NCBI GenBank assembly: GCA_947497585.1
Contig: CANMHG010000001.1
Coordinates: 62,001-126,000, forward strand
Direction: 5' to 3'
From: an uncultured Bacillaceae bacterium
GTDB taxonomy: Bacteria; Bacillota; Bacilli; Bacillales; Bacillaceae_L
Length of the DNA: 64,000 nucleotides
Of the stretch, positions 1 through 8,054 are shown piece after piece. The first letter of the stretch is position 1. Every line of letters starts with the position of its first letter. The notes under the pieces are model-generated. The model searched no databases. It saw only the letters and a list, made by a program, of their open reading frames with translations, and was not told the DNA's origin. A program made the position numbers and the translations under genes.

Positions 1-216
1 ACAACAAGAGAAACACCAATGTATCTTATGAAAGATGTAACAATAGGAGACATTGAATTTCCATCTCACCTTGTTGTCGGTGTGGACCTTTCACATGTTA
101 ATGCATCAACAGAAATACCTATGAATTTAATCTTAGGTTACACAACAATGATTAAGGCAAACTGGTTCTTTGACTTTCCAAATAAAAAATGGTCAATAAT
201 TAATATGTTAGAATAA
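1..216 (+). CDS. 3' end of a gene, possibly retropepsin-like aspartyl protease family (partial)
   Basis: An open frame runs in from the left edge and ends in TAA at 214-216, so only the C-terminal 71 residues are visible. The tail contains NLILGYTTMIKANWFFDF, which resembles the ILGxxFL...xxDFxxxxL pattern near the end of retropepsin-like aspartyl protease domains. No catalytic DTG is in view. The family assignment is an inference from this short motif only. The internal ATG at 19 is probably not the start, because the frame stays open upstream of it. Confidence 0.5.
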   Translation, partial: TTRETPMYLMKDVTIGDIEFPSHLVVGVDLSHVNASTEIPMNLILGYTTMIKANWFFDFPNKKWSIINMLE

Positions 217-294
217 TAGAACTCTAAGAGAATGGATGAATTAAGTGCCTTATAAAAAGTCTGATATTCTTAAAAAATCTTTACAAAAAAACCG

Positions 295-323
295 TTGACA
301 TACGTTAAAAACAGGAGTAAATT
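295..323 (+). promoter_or_regulatory. SigA-type promoter of the ktrAB leader
   Basis: TTGACA at 295-300, a 17-bp spacer and TAAATT at 318-323. It lies about 30 bp before the riboswitch, as expected for transcription of the leader. The -35 is perfect and the -10 matches 4 of 6 positions. Confidence 0.6.
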
Positions 324-350
324 AATCTCCATAAATCAAAAAAATAATAC

Positions 351-520
351 CTAGCACCTTTTAATCGCTGAATCTATTATAGAGCGGGGGAACCACTTAT
401 ATGGCATATAAAAACTGCCTTGGGGTGAGTCTTACTTTGTAAGAGGGGATACTCTCAGTCCCTAATCCGACAGCTAACTCCGTAAGCGTTAATTGTATCT
501 TTCCGAGAGAAAGGTCATAG
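351..520 (+). promoter_or_regulatory. c-di-AMP riboswitch (ydaO-yuaA class)
   Basis: The leader carries the conserved blocks of the ydaO-yuaA class in order: AATCGCTGAATCT, GAGCGGGGGAACC, TTGGGGTGAGTC, GGGATACTCTCAGTCC, AATCCGACAGCTAACTCCG and a terminal GAGAGAAAGGT. ACCTT at 356-360 can pair with AAGGT at 511-515 to close the fold. In Bacillus this class binds c-di-AMP and shuts down potassium uptake genes, and here it precedes ktrAB, so the gene context agrees. Confidence 0.95.
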
Positions 521-530
521 GTTTGAACCT

Positions 531-560
531 AAGACCATTCTATTTGCGATGGTCTTTTTT
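531..560 (+). terminator. Riboswitch-controlled terminator before ktrA
   Basis: AAGACCAT at 531-538 pairs with ATGGTCTT at 549-556 and is followed by a T run. It lies between the riboswitch and ktrA and is the likely expression platform, forming when c-di-AMP is bound. Confidence 0.85.
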
Positions 561-594
561 CTATGGTGTAAGGTGAAAAAGGAGAAGAAACAAC

Positions 595-1251
595 ATGAAG
601 AAACAATTTGCAGTTATTGGATTAGGACGTTTTGGAAGTAGTGTTTGCAAGGAACTATACCGATTAGGACACGATGTATTAGCAGTTGACCAGGTAGAGG
701 ATCGGGTAAATGCCATTGCTCATCATTCAACTCATTCAGCCATTTCTAACGCAACAGATGAAAGTGCATTAAAAGCACTAGGTATTCGAAACTTTGACTA
801 TGTCATTGTGGCAATTGGTGATAACATTCAATCTAGTATTCTATGTACAATGTTATTAAAAGAAATGGGAATCTCTAACGTATGGGTAAAAGCCCAAAAT
901 GATTACCACCATAAAGTTCTTGAGAAGATTGGTGCAGATCGGATTGTACGTCCTGAGCAAGATATGGGGATAAGGGTAGCGCATCATCTAGACTCTGAAA
1001 AAATTATAGATTACATTGAGCTATCAGATGATTATAGTATCGTAGAGTTAGTAGCAACAGAAAGAAATGCAAATCAAACGCTTGTAGAAATGGATGTAAG
1101 AGCAAAGTTTGGATGTACGATCTTAGCGGTAAAAAGAGGAGAAGAAGTCAATATATCACCATTGCCAACAGATACAGTGTTGTTGAAAGACATTCTAGTC
1201 GTAATGGGACATAACAGTGATATCAGACGTTTTGAAGAAAAAGGTGTGTAA
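595..1251 (+). CDS. ktrA: KtrA-type potassium uptake regulatory subunit (RCK)
   Basis: A 218-residue cytoplasmic gating ring subunit of the Ktr potassium uptake system. The N-terminal Rossmann fold shows GLGRFG at residues 9-14 for nucleotide binding (RCK_N). The C-terminal part from about residue 135 is the RCK_C domain, known to bind c-di-AMP in this family. The start is supported by GGAGAAG upstream of the ATG. It overlaps ktrB by one base (TAATG), so the two are translationally coupled. Expression is likely under the upstream c-di-AMP riboswitch, giving control by the same nucleotide at RNA and protein level. Length matches Bacillus KtrA. Confidence 0.95.
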   Translation: MKKQFAVIGLGRFGSSVCKELYRLGHDVLAVDQVEDRVNAIAHHSTHSAISNATDESALKALGIRNFDYVIVAIGDNIQSSILCTMLLKEMGISNVWVKAQNDYHHKVLEKIGADRIVRPEQDMGIRVAHHLDSEKIIDYIELSDDYSIVELVATERNANQTLVEMDVRAKFGCTILAVKRGEEVNISPLPTDTVLLKDILVVMGHNSDIRRFEEKGV

Positions 1252-2603
1252 TGATAATGCGCAAACTAATTTCCACAAATAAATGGAAAGGCAGAGTTAT
1301 TCATCTTAGCCCACCACAAGTATTAGCATTAGGGTTTATAGCCTTTATTTTTATTGGTGCTGTTTTACTGAAGCTTCCAGTTGCTACGATATCATCAATC
1401 TCTTGGTTAGATGCTATTTTTACAGCTACTTCTGCAATTACAGTAACAGGATTGGTCGTTGTGGATACTGGTACGGTCTATTCTGTTTTTGGTCAAATCG
1501 TCATTATGTGTCTTATTCAACTAGGTGGTTTAGGATTGATGACATTTGCCGTTCTAATTGTCATGATGCTTGGGAAGAAAATAGGCCTACAACAAAGAAT
1601 ACTTATACAAGAATCATTTAACCAAACCTCTTTGGGAGGCCTTGTACGTTTAATTAAGATTTTATTGGTTTTTACACTTTTACTTGAAAGTATTGCCTTT
1701 GTTCTGTTATCCATAAGATGGGTACCGGAGTTCGGTTGGGGAGAAGGCTTGTATCAAAGTTTGTTCCATACAATTTCTGCCTATAATAATGCAGGCTTTT
1801 CATTATGGTCTAACGGACTGACTTCCTATGTTGGTGACCCAATTGTAAACATCGTCATTACAAGTTTGTTTATAACAGGAGGAATTGGGTTTACCGTTCT
1901 TGCAGACCTATGGTCAAAGAAGAATTTCAAGCGTTTAACACTACACTCTAAAATCATGATTGTTGGTACGTTTTCAATTAATATTCTGGCTTTTCTTCTT
2001 ATCTTTGTTTTAGAGTATGCTAATCCGGCGACTCTAGGCTCACTACCCTTATCAGATAAGTTATGGGGAGCTTATTTCCAGGCAGTAACTCCAAGAACAG
2101 CTGGGTTTAACTCAATAGATATAGGAGCAATGACAACTCCAGCGCTATTACTTATGATTCTACTTATGTTCATTGGTGGAGGAAGTGCTTCAACTGCTAG
2201 TGGAATTAAAGTAACCACTTTTATCGTGATGGTATTAGCCACCATTACCTTCCTTAGGGGAAGAAGTGAAACAATGGTATTCAATCGAACGATCAAACTT
2301 CAAACGATTATAAAATCATTGGCAATTATTGTGATAAGCCTTACTGTTACCTTCTTTGTGTTATTTATCTTAACGATAACAGAAAAGGCACCTTTCCTAG
2401 AAATACTTTTTGAGGTAGTTTCGGCCTTTGGTACAGTTGGCTTGTCAATGGGTTTGACTCCTGAGCTAACTGCTGTGGGTAAACAGGTGATTATCATTAT
2501 GATGTTTATTGGTAGGATTGGACCTCTAACTCTAGCATTTACCTTGGCTAGGCCAAAGAAATCACCAATTAAGTACCCCGAAGAAGAAATCTTCACAGGT
2601 TAG
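1251..2603 (+). CDS. ktrB: KtrB-type potassium-translocating membrane subunit
   Basis: A 450-residue polytopic membrane protein of the SKT (TrkH/KtrB) family, the pore subunit partner of KtrA. Repeated selectivity-filter-like loops are visible, including SAITVTGL, AYNNAGFSL, PRTAGFN and SAFGTVGLS, matching the four-fold pore repeat with Gly in each filter. The ATG at 1251 overlaps the ktrA stop; a second in-frame ATG at 1257 is an alternative start. It is followed by a strong terminator at 2631-2660. Confidence 0.95.
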   Translation: MIMRKLISTNKWKGRVIHLSPPQVLALGFIAFIFIGAVLLKLPVATISSISWLDAIFTATSAITVTGLVVVDTGTVYSVFGQIVIMCLIQLGGLGLMTFAVLIVMMLGKKIGLQQRILIQESFNQTSLGGLVRLIKILLVFTLLLESIAFVLLSIRWVPEFGWGEGLYQSLFHTISAYNNAGFSLWSNGLTSYVGDPIVNIVITSLFITGGIGFTVLADLWSKKNFKRLTLHSKIMIVGTFSINILAFLLIFVLEYANPATLGSLPLSDKLWGAYFQAVTPRTAGFNSIDIGAMTTPALLLMILLMFIGGGSASTASGIKVTTFIVMVLATITFLRGRSETMVFNRTIKLQTIIKSLAIIVISLTVTFFVLFILTITEKAPFLEILFEVVSAFGTVGLSMGLTPELTAVGKQVIIIMMFIGRIGPLTLAFTLARPKKSPIKYPEEEIFTG

Positions 2604-2630
2604 GAACTAAAGTTTTTTATAAAAGGAGAA

Positions 2631-2660
2631 ATGCTCAGGAAAGTCCTGAGCATTTTTTTT
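2631..2660. terminator. Bidirectional terminator between ktrB and the mrp-like gene
   Basis: ATGCTCAGGA pairs with TCCTGAGCAT and is followed by eight T. It sits between converging genes and reaches the stop codon region of the minus-strand gene. Confidence 0.85.
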
Positions 2661-3396
2661 ACCCTATTAAATCTTCAACCTTTTGTGCTAGTTCCATATA
2701 CTTCTCATAAAGAGTTGTATCTTCACGATAAATAGAGGGTTCAAGATCTCCTTTAACCGGAGGAACAATTGGAAGTTGAGCAATCAACTGTGTTCCAAGT
2801 GAATCAGCTAGTTTGCCAGACTCACCTTGTCCGAAAATGTAATATTTAGTGTCTGTTTCCGGTGGTTGAAAGAAGGCCATATTTTCAACAACACCAAGAA
2901 TTTGATGGTTATTGTTTGTAGCCATTTTACCTGCTCTCTCGGCAACATGAGATGCTGTTGGATGTGGTGTTGTTACTAGAATTTGATATGAGCTTGGAAT
3001 CAGACGATTAACATCTAGAGCGACATCTCCAGTTCCAGGAGGCATATCGATGACAACATAATCTAATTCTCCCCATAGAACATCATTAATAAATTGTTCG
3101 ATTACTTTACCAAGCATTGGTCCACGTAACACGACAGGATCATTATTTTTTACGATAAACCCCATTGATATTACCTTTACTCCGTGTGACTCTACAGGAA
3201 CGATTTTACCATTCATGGTTTTTGGACCATAGTTAATGCCCAACATATTCGGTATACTACTTCCATAAATATCAACATCTATTAATGCAACTGATTTGCC
3301 TAATTTCGCTAGTGACAAGGCTAAGTTTGCAGAAACGGTAGACTTCCCAACTCCACCTTTTCCAGATATTACAGATATAACTTTTCCAGATAACAT
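2659..3396 (-). CDS. Mrp/NBP35-family P-loop ATPase lacking the N-terminal MIP18 domain
   Basis: A 245-residue P-loop NTPase of the Mrp/NBP35/ApbC group. The deviant Walker A GKGGVGKST lies at residues 12-20, followed by IDVDIYGSSIPNMLG and DMPPGTGD, hallmarks of the family. Usual Bacillus Mrp (SalA) is about 350 residues with an N-terminal DUF59/MIP18 domain, which is absent here. The C-terminal CxxC that bridges Fe-S clusters in many members is replaced by a Cys-free stretch after NMAFF. The start is supported by AGGAGGT. The role may be Fe-S related or regulatory; the missing Cys pair argues against a classical scaffold function. Confidence 0.85.
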   Translation of the reverse strand: MLSGKVISVISGKGGVGKSTVSANLALSLAKLGKSVALIDVDIYGSSIPNMLGINYGPKTMNGKIVPVESHGVKVISMGFIVKNNDPVVLRGPMLGKVIEQFINDVLWGELDYVVIDMPPGTGDVALDVNRLIPSSYQILVTTPHPTASHVAERAGKMATNNNHQILGVVENMAFFQPPETDTKYYIFGQGESGKLADSLGTQLIAQLPIVPPVKGDLEPSIYREDTTLYEKYMELAQKVEDLIG

Positions 3397-3506
3397 GATT
3401 GTGACCTCCTGATTTATCTTAAAGCAATATTCTTTTGTTTAATTGCTCTTTGTATTTTTAATTTCAACTATACTGTTTACTATAGAACAAACATCACTTA
3501 TATTTC

Positions 3507-3520
3507 GTGATATAAGTCAC
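3507..3520. promoter_or_regulatory. Fnr/Crp-like palindrome upstream of the cupin gene
   Basis: GTGA-TATAAG-TCAC at 3507-3520 (CGTGA...TCACA with flanks) matches the TGTGA-N6-TCACA pattern of Fnr/Crp sites except for one flanking base. A TATCAT -10 candidate at 3543-3548 would put the site centre about 41 bp before transcription start, the class II activator position. An overlapping palindrome ACTTATAT-N6-ATATAAGT is also present. Binding is inferred, not shown. Confidence 0.35.
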
Positions 3521-3588
3521 ACCATTGTTAATTGAGAAGAACTATCATATAGGTAGTAAGACCAATAATAAATAGGATGTGACTTTAG

Positions 3589-3930
3589 ATGAAGCATGCA
3601 AATCTTCAAGAATTTATTGAATATAGTACAGAAAGATTTACGAAAAGAATTATTTTTAAAGAGGGTGAGAGCACTGTTTTTGCCTTGAACTTTAAACCGG
3701 GCCAAGCGCTACCTACTCATAAACATCCAGGTACTAATGTGTATCTTTTAGTACTAAATGGTGAAGGAACATTTATGATTGATGGAAACGAAGTAAAGGT
3801 AACTAAAGATGATGTTGTTGTATGCGGTGGAGAGTCTAATTTTTCATTTGTTGCAGGAGGAGAAGAAAATACGAGTCTTTACGTGATGTTAAATAAAATT
3901 CCTGATGAAAGATATGTGCAAAATGTATAA
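3589..3930 (+). CDS. Cupin-domain protein
   Basis: A 113-residue single-domain cupin. The first cupin motif is visible as PGQALPTHKHPGTNVYLLVL with GEG after it, and a second Gly-rich half follows (DDVVVCGGESNFSFV). Two His in HKH are plausible metal ligands. The ATG follows AGGATG. It is a single-gene unit closed by a terminator at 3941. A possible Fnr/Crp-like site lies upstream. Substrate unknown; small cupins range from regulators to dioxygenase-like proteins. Confidence 0.8.
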   Translation: MKHANLQEFIEYSTERFTKRIIFKEGESTVFALNFKPGQALPTHKHPGTNVYLLVLNGEGTFMIDGNEVKVTKDDVVVCGGESNFSFVAGGEENTSLYVMLNKIPDERYVQNV

Positions 3931-3940
3931 TAGTAACAAT

Positions 3941-3977
3941 AAAGCAGTGACTTCTCTCCTGAAGTTACTGCTTTTTT
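3941..3977 (+). terminator. Terminator after the cupin gene
   Basis: AAAGCAGT and ACTGCTTT arms enclosing a second AGTGACTTC/GAAGTTACT stem, followed by six T. Confidence 0.85.
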
Positions 3978-4070
3978 ACGTTATTATGTCTAATTTATGT
4001 GCAGGTTGAGTCTTTTGTCTATTATTACTATCCTCCTTATTAGGTTTGTGTTTATACGGTTGAAGTTTTT

Positions 4071-4158
4071 CGGTCTAACCTAGCAAGATATCGGTTAAAC
4101 ACCGCTACTTATCGGTCAGTGATAGCTAGTTTTCGGTCCAACCATGATAGAATTCGGT
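4071..4158 (+). repeat. Four degenerate 21-bp direct repeats
   Basis: CGGT recurs at 4071, 4092, 4113, 4134 and 4155, exactly 21 bp apart, mostly as ATCGGTC or TTCGGTC. Between these anchors the sequence is poorly conserved. The array lies in the 350-bp gap between the cupin terminator and the AraC-type gene. Two-helical-turn spacing would suit a same-face regulator array, but it may also be a decayed intergenic repeat. Confidence 0.6.
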
Positions 4159-4325
4159 CAATCTCTTTTTACCCTACATTACTAAGTTTAAATCTAAAAA
4201 GGGATTGACCAATAATACTAGAATTATAACTTAGTTCCATAAGCGGTTTACCTGTCACCATTAAGCATAAATTGACAGGAGGACCTTTTGAAGAATTGTT
4301 AAGATAGAACTAAGGAGTGAGACAT

Positions 4326-5189
4326 ATGGCATGGGTTGAATCAATACAGAAAGCAATTAACTTTATAGAAAAAAATTTATTAGAAGAGATGACAATTGAG
4401 CAGATTTCTAAGCAGGCAAACGCATCGGCTTTTCACTTTCAACGAACATTTACTCTTTTAACTGATATTTCAATCGGAGAATACGTGAGAAGACGTCGAC
4501 TGACCCTAGCTGCTCAAGAACTAATAACGACTAGCTGTAAAGTGATTGATGTCGCCTATAAATATGGTTATGACACTCCCGAGGCTTTTACAAAAGCTTT
4601 TCGTAGGCAGCACGGAATTGTGCCTAGTGAGGCGAGAAAGTTTGTTGGAAAGCTGACATTCTATGAGCGTCTGGTCATCCAGGTAACTTTGAAAGGAGCA
4701 GAACCAATGAAGTTTAATATTGTAGAAAGAGATTCAATTAGAGTTATAGGAAAAAAACGGGAATTTTCCTTACTAAATGGAGAGAACTTAAAAGGAATTC
4801 CTAAAATGTGGGATGAAGTTAACTCGGATGGTACTTGCAGGTTTCTGGCAAAATCGAATAATGGAAGAATAAAAGGTATTCTTGGAGTTTGTGTGGATAA
4901 CAGGGAAGCTAATTCCAACCAGACTATGGAATATTGGGTAGCTACGGAACATATTGGTGAAACACCTGAAGGGTACGAAAGCCTAGAAATTCCAGCTTCG
5001 AAATGGGTAATATTTGAAGTGCGTGGTGCAATGCCAAATGCGATGCAAAGCGCATGGAAGCAAATCTTTTCAGAATGGTTTCCAACAAGTGGTTACCTGC
5101 ATGCAGGAACACCGGAGTTTGAGATGTACACAGAGGATGACCCAACAAGTCCTGATTGTTATTCAGAGTTATGGATTCCTATAAAATAA
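4326..5189 (+). CDS. AraC-family regulator with GyrI-like effector domain
   Basis: About 287 residues. The N-terminal ~100 residues hold the double helix-turn-helix of AraC/XylS (AFHFQRTFTLLTDISIGEYV, then DVAYKYGYDTPEAFTKAFRR). The C-terminal ~160 residues form a GyrI-like small-molecule binding domain, ending in a typical LWIPIK. Such proteins resemble Rob/BmrR-type multidrug sensors. I place the start at ATG 4326 because AAGGAG at 4312-4317 lies eight bases before it; an upstream in-frame GTG at 4317 falls inside that site. Target genes are not evident; the converging exporter at 5212 is a candidate. Confidence 0.9.
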   Translation: MAWVESIQKAINFIEKNLLEEMTIEQISKQANASAFHFQRTFTLLTDISIGEYVRRRRLTLAAQELITTSCKVIDVAYKYGYDTPEAFTKAFRRQHGIVPSEARKFVGKLTFYERLVIQVTLKGAEPMKFNIVERDSIRVIGKKREFSLLNGENLKGIPKMWDEVNSDGTCRFLAKSNNGRIKGILGVCVDNREANSNQTMEYWVATEHIGETPEGYESLEIPASKWVIFEVRGAMPNAMQSAWKQIFSEWFPTSGYLHAGTPEFEMYTEDDPTSPDCYSELWIPIK

Positions 5190-5195
5190 ACAAAG

Positions 5196-5235
5196 AAAGC
5201 CCCTCCTGAGTTTAACTAACTCTTAGGGGCTTTTT
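5196..5235. terminator. Bidirectional terminator between AraC-type and DMT genes
   Basis: AAAGCCCCT...AGGGGCTTT with inner GAGTT/AACTC pairing and T runs on both strands. The stem overlaps the last codons and stop of the minus-strand transporter gene. Confidence 0.85.
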
Positions 5236-6174
5236 AGGTTTACTTTTATTTTTGACCTCAGAAGCAGTGTTAGTGGATTTTTTAGAAAAAGCTAGTAATA
5301 CAATCATTCCAAAAATAAATGCCGTTCCGACCCATTGGTAAAAACCATAAGGCTCATGTAACCAAACCACAGTTGTTAGAACCGCTGCTAGTGGTTCAAT
5401 ACTACTTAATAAACTTGTTTCTTTTGGAGAAAGGCTTTGCAGACTTTCGATGTAAAACCAAAAGGCGATCATTGTCCCAAAAACGATAACAAAGATAAGG
5501 TATAAGTGCGCCTCGACTGTTAAAATAGTATAATCCATTTTCCATGGTGGATGAATGAAACTTAAGGCTATTCCGCCAATGATCATGGCCCATCCAACAA
5601 TAACTAGTGAATCAAATTGTTTTAGCAATGGTACAGCATAAAGTGTATAAAAAGCTAATGCAACCCCTGATAATAGTCCCCAGATAATTGCTATTGTTGG
5701 GACAGATAGTTGAGAGAGTGATCCATTCGTTAAAAGAAAAAAGCAGCCAAAGATCGCCAGGGTAACTGTGGTAATATCGATTTTTGTAAGGATAGTAAGT
5801 TTACGTAATACTAAGTAGACAATAACCATTGCTGGAGCTGTATATTGTAATAAGGTGGCAACGGCTGCATTTCCATGATGGATGGAAGCCATATAGGTGT
5901 ACTGCACGGCAAGCATACCGAGTAACCCAAAAATGACTAATTGAATGGCTATCCTCTTATTCTTCCAAACTCCTAGTATTTGTGTACGGTCTTTTATGAA
6001 AAATTGAACAGCTAAGAGTAATATTCCGGCAATAAGTAAGCGCATGGTAACGAGCCAATTTACATCAACTGAAAATTCCTGAAAAAGCTTTTGAGCAACA
6101 GTACCACAAATTCCCCAAAATAAAGATCCCGTAATTACGAGAAACAAACCGGTATTTCTTGAAGGTGTTTTCAT
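5212..6174 (-). CDS. EamA/DMT-family transporter
   Basis: About 320 residues with ten predicted membrane segments in two EamA halves, the drug/metabolite transporter architecture. The first half starts [20 protein letters not shown], and the second ends with the typical [13 protein letters not shown] and a basic tail. I choose ATG 6174 because GGAG lies eight bases upstream, while the longer start at 6192 has no ribosome site. It converges with the AraC/GyrI regulator, so it may be part of that response, but this is only positional. Substrate unknown. Confidence 0.9.
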   Translation of the reverse strand: MKTPSRNTGLFLVITGSLFWGICGTVAQKLFQEFSVDVNWLVTMRLLIAGILLLAVQFFIKDRTQILGVWKNKRIAIQLVIFGLLGMLAVQYTYMASIHHGNAAVATLLQYTAPAMVIVYLVLRKLTILTKIDITTVTLAIFGCFFLLTNGSLSQLSVPTIAIIWGLLSGVALAFYTLYAVPLLKQFDSLVIVGWAMIIGGIALSFIHPPWKMDYTILTVEAHLYLIFVIVFGTMIAFWFYIESLQSLSPKETSLLSSIEPLAAVLTTVVWLHEPYGFYQWVGTAFIFGMIVLLAFSKKSTNTASEVKNKSKPKKPLRVS

Positions 6175-6300
6175 GAAGCTTTCTCCGTTCATAAATAGTG
6201 TAATAGTGTTATAATAATCGAAATATTGGTTTAAGTATAGATGAATATGTAAAAATATGGTTGGCTAATCATGTTCTATTTTATTGGAGGAATGTTACGA

Positions 6301-6660
6301 ATGGAAAAGGTAAATATCAATGAAAAGTTTTCTCTTTTTAATGAGCATTGGAGCCCTAAAATTGCTGGGGAAATTAACGATACGCATGTTAAGTTTGCAA
6401 AATTAAAAGGAGAATTTTTTTGGCACAGTCATGAACATGAAGATGAGATGTTTTTGGTTGTAAAAGGGACTTTGCTGTTGAAATTTAGAGATAAAGATGT
6501 TCTCGTTAATGAAGGAGAATTTATCATTGTACCAAAAGGAGTAGAGCACTTACCGGTAGCAGAAGAGGAAGTTCACGTACTTTTACTTGAACCAAAATCA
6601 ACACTTAATACAGGTGACCAAGTGAATGAAAGAACAGTAACTGAACTTGATTCAATCTAA
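6301..6660 (+). CDS. Cupin-domain protein (second)
   Basis: A 119-residue single cupin with the metal-binding pattern HSHEHEDEMFLVVKG (HxHxxxE) and the second motif PKGVEHLPVAE. Three His and one Glu can form the metal site, which is better preserved than in the cupin at 3589. GGAGG lies ten bases before ATG 6301; earlier ATGs at 6271 and 6292 are badly placed. It is followed after 16 bases by a DUF4440-type gene, probably the same transcript. Confidence 0.88.
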   Translation: MEKVNINEKFSLFNEHWSPKIAGEINDTHVKFAKLKGEFFWHSHEHEDEMFLVVKGTLLLKFRDKDVLVNEGEFIIVPKGVEHLPVAEEEVHVLLLEPKSTLNTGDQVNERTVTELDSI

Positions 6661-6676
6661 TAATAAGAGGTGACAT

Positions 6677-7051
6677 ATGATGGAAGAATTGAAAGCTCAT
6701 CTAAAAGAATTAGAAGAGCGACATACGAATTTAGAGATTCGTAAGAGCAGGGAAGAGCTTGATAAAATACTAGCTGATGAATTTTTTGAAATTGGAAGCT
6801 CAGGGTATATGTATAATAAGAAAGAATGCCTTCAAATGGGTGTAGTATTTACGGAGATGAATCTACATAATTATGAAATTTACCCTTTAGCTGAGGGGAT
6901 AGTACTCTCCACCTACTATATTCGAGATGAGACGAGAGATCGAAATACGTTACGTAGCTCCATCTGGAAGATGATTGATGGTAGGTGGCAGTTGTATTTC
7001 CACCAAGGAACGATTACACCACTAGAATTACACGAAATACGTAAGAAATAA
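6677..7051 (+). CDS. NTF2-like (DUF4440) protein
   Basis: A 124-residue soluble protein. Features such as LADEFFEIGSSGYMYNKKE and a C-terminal SSIWKMIDGRWQLYFHQGT match the DUF4440 branch of the NTF2/SnoaL-like cone fold. It begins after AGAGGTGA; ATG 6677 and 6680 are both possible. Likely co-transcribed with the upstream cupin and closed by a terminator at 7057. Function unknown; such folds often bind small hydrophobic ligands. Confidence 0.8.
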   Translation: MMEELKAHLKELEERHTNLEIRKSREELDKILADEFFEIGSSGYMYNKKECLQMGVVFTEMNLHNYEIYPLAEGIVLSTYYIRDETRDRNTLRSSIWKMIDGRWQLYFHQGTITPLELHEIRKK

Positions 7052-7056
7052 AAATG

Positions 7057-7092
7057 ACGCTTGGGTAAGTTGTGTATACCCAAGCGTTTTTT
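7057..7092 (+). terminator. Terminator after the cupin-DUF4440 unit
   Basis: ACGCTTGGGT pairs with ACCCAAGCGT, followed by six T. Confidence 0.88.
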
Positions 7093-7097
7093 CTCTC

Positions 7098-7994
7098 TTA
7101 TTTTTTTGACTCGAATAAGTGAAATTTCAATCCAAATGAATCTTCTATCATCACGCTTTTTGACGAATGTTCTTTTGTAATATGACATCCTTTTTCTAAT
7201 AGAAGGTTTTTAGCTGTTTCAATATCCTCAACTGCAAACTCAAAGTGAACGTTGTTTGCTGGACTATTTTCAATAAAGAAAGTAGTACCACTTATAGTAA
7301 GTTTAGTTTCATTTTCAAAGATTTGTTCGACCTTCATCCCGATGACATCCGTGTAAAAAGCAAGCGCATTTTCATAATCCTTCACGCCAATGGCAATATT
7401 GTTAGTGAGCTGAAAAGATGACTGGCTGTTAAGGTTTCTTTTAGCTTGAACATTTTCAGATCCTGAAGGAAGAAGGTCAAATAAATGCCAAGGAACACAA
7501 TAATCATCACCAGGTCCAAAGAAAGCTTGAGCGTATAGGTGAATGTTATTATCCTCATCCTTTCGAAATGTCGAAACACCAGGGTAATGTTGTTTTTCGA
7601 TAATGAAGCCTACATCGTCAGTAAACGAGTTCTCTTTTACTGATATCATCGGAAATTGCCATTTTCGTTCAGCGGCAAAATCTTCTTGAACAGAAGGTTC
7701 ATCTGGAGATGCAAGGACGAACCCGGCTTTTGCAACTAAATGATGATATACTCCATTAAATCCATCAGCCCACATTGTACAGTAAGAACAGCCTCTACCC
7801 ATGTTATGAATGACAAATAATTCATTTTTATCACCAAACAAATCAAGTAATGTCGTTTGTTGATTTGAAGATGTAAGAAATTCATAATTTGGAACTAATC
7901 TTTCTCCAACAGACTTTCGTAATTCTAAAAGCTGCTTCTTTTTTTGAAATATCTCTTGTTCAAGTGCATTTATCTGTTCGTGAATAGTTGTCAT
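7098..7994 (-). CDS. DUF899 thioredoxin-fold protein fused to a VOC (glyoxalase-like) domain
   Basis: About 298 residues. Residues ~5-175 match DUF899: an N-terminal helix, ELFVIHNMGRGCSYCTMWADGFNG and the downstream PGVSTF...GDDYCVPWHLFDLL. The GCSYC pair sits where thioredoxin-like folds have CxxC. Residues ~195-298 form one VOC module (AIGVKDYENALAFYTDVIGM to DSFGLKFHLFE). Start at ATG 7994 because AAGGGG lies nine bases before; TTG at 8003 is adjacent to that site. Role unknown: both domains suggest detoxification or redox chemistry. Confidence 0.85.
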   Translation of the reverse strand: MTTIHEQINALEQEIFQKKKQLLELRKSVGERLVPNYEFLTSSNQQTTLLDLFGDKNELFVIHNMGRGCSYCTMWADGFNGVYHHLVAKAGFVLASPDEPSVQEDFAAERKWQFPMISVKENSFTDDVGFIIEKQHYPGVSTFRKDEDNNIHLYAQAFFGPGDDYCVPWHLFDLLPSGSENVQAKRNLNSQSSFQLTNNIAIGVKDYENALAFYTDVIGMKVEQIFENETKLTISGTTFFIENSPANNVHFEFAVEDIETAKNLLLEKGCHITKEHSSKSVMIEDSFGLKFHLFESKK

Positions 7995-8054
7995 TTCGTT
8001 CAACCCCTTAAGCGTGAGTACTTTATTGATTCAACTCTTTAGGTGATTTTCCCT

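Noticed and set aside
3517..3705. Minus-strand open frame overlapping the cupin gene
   Set aside because: It is antisense to a well supported gene with its own ribosome site and family match.
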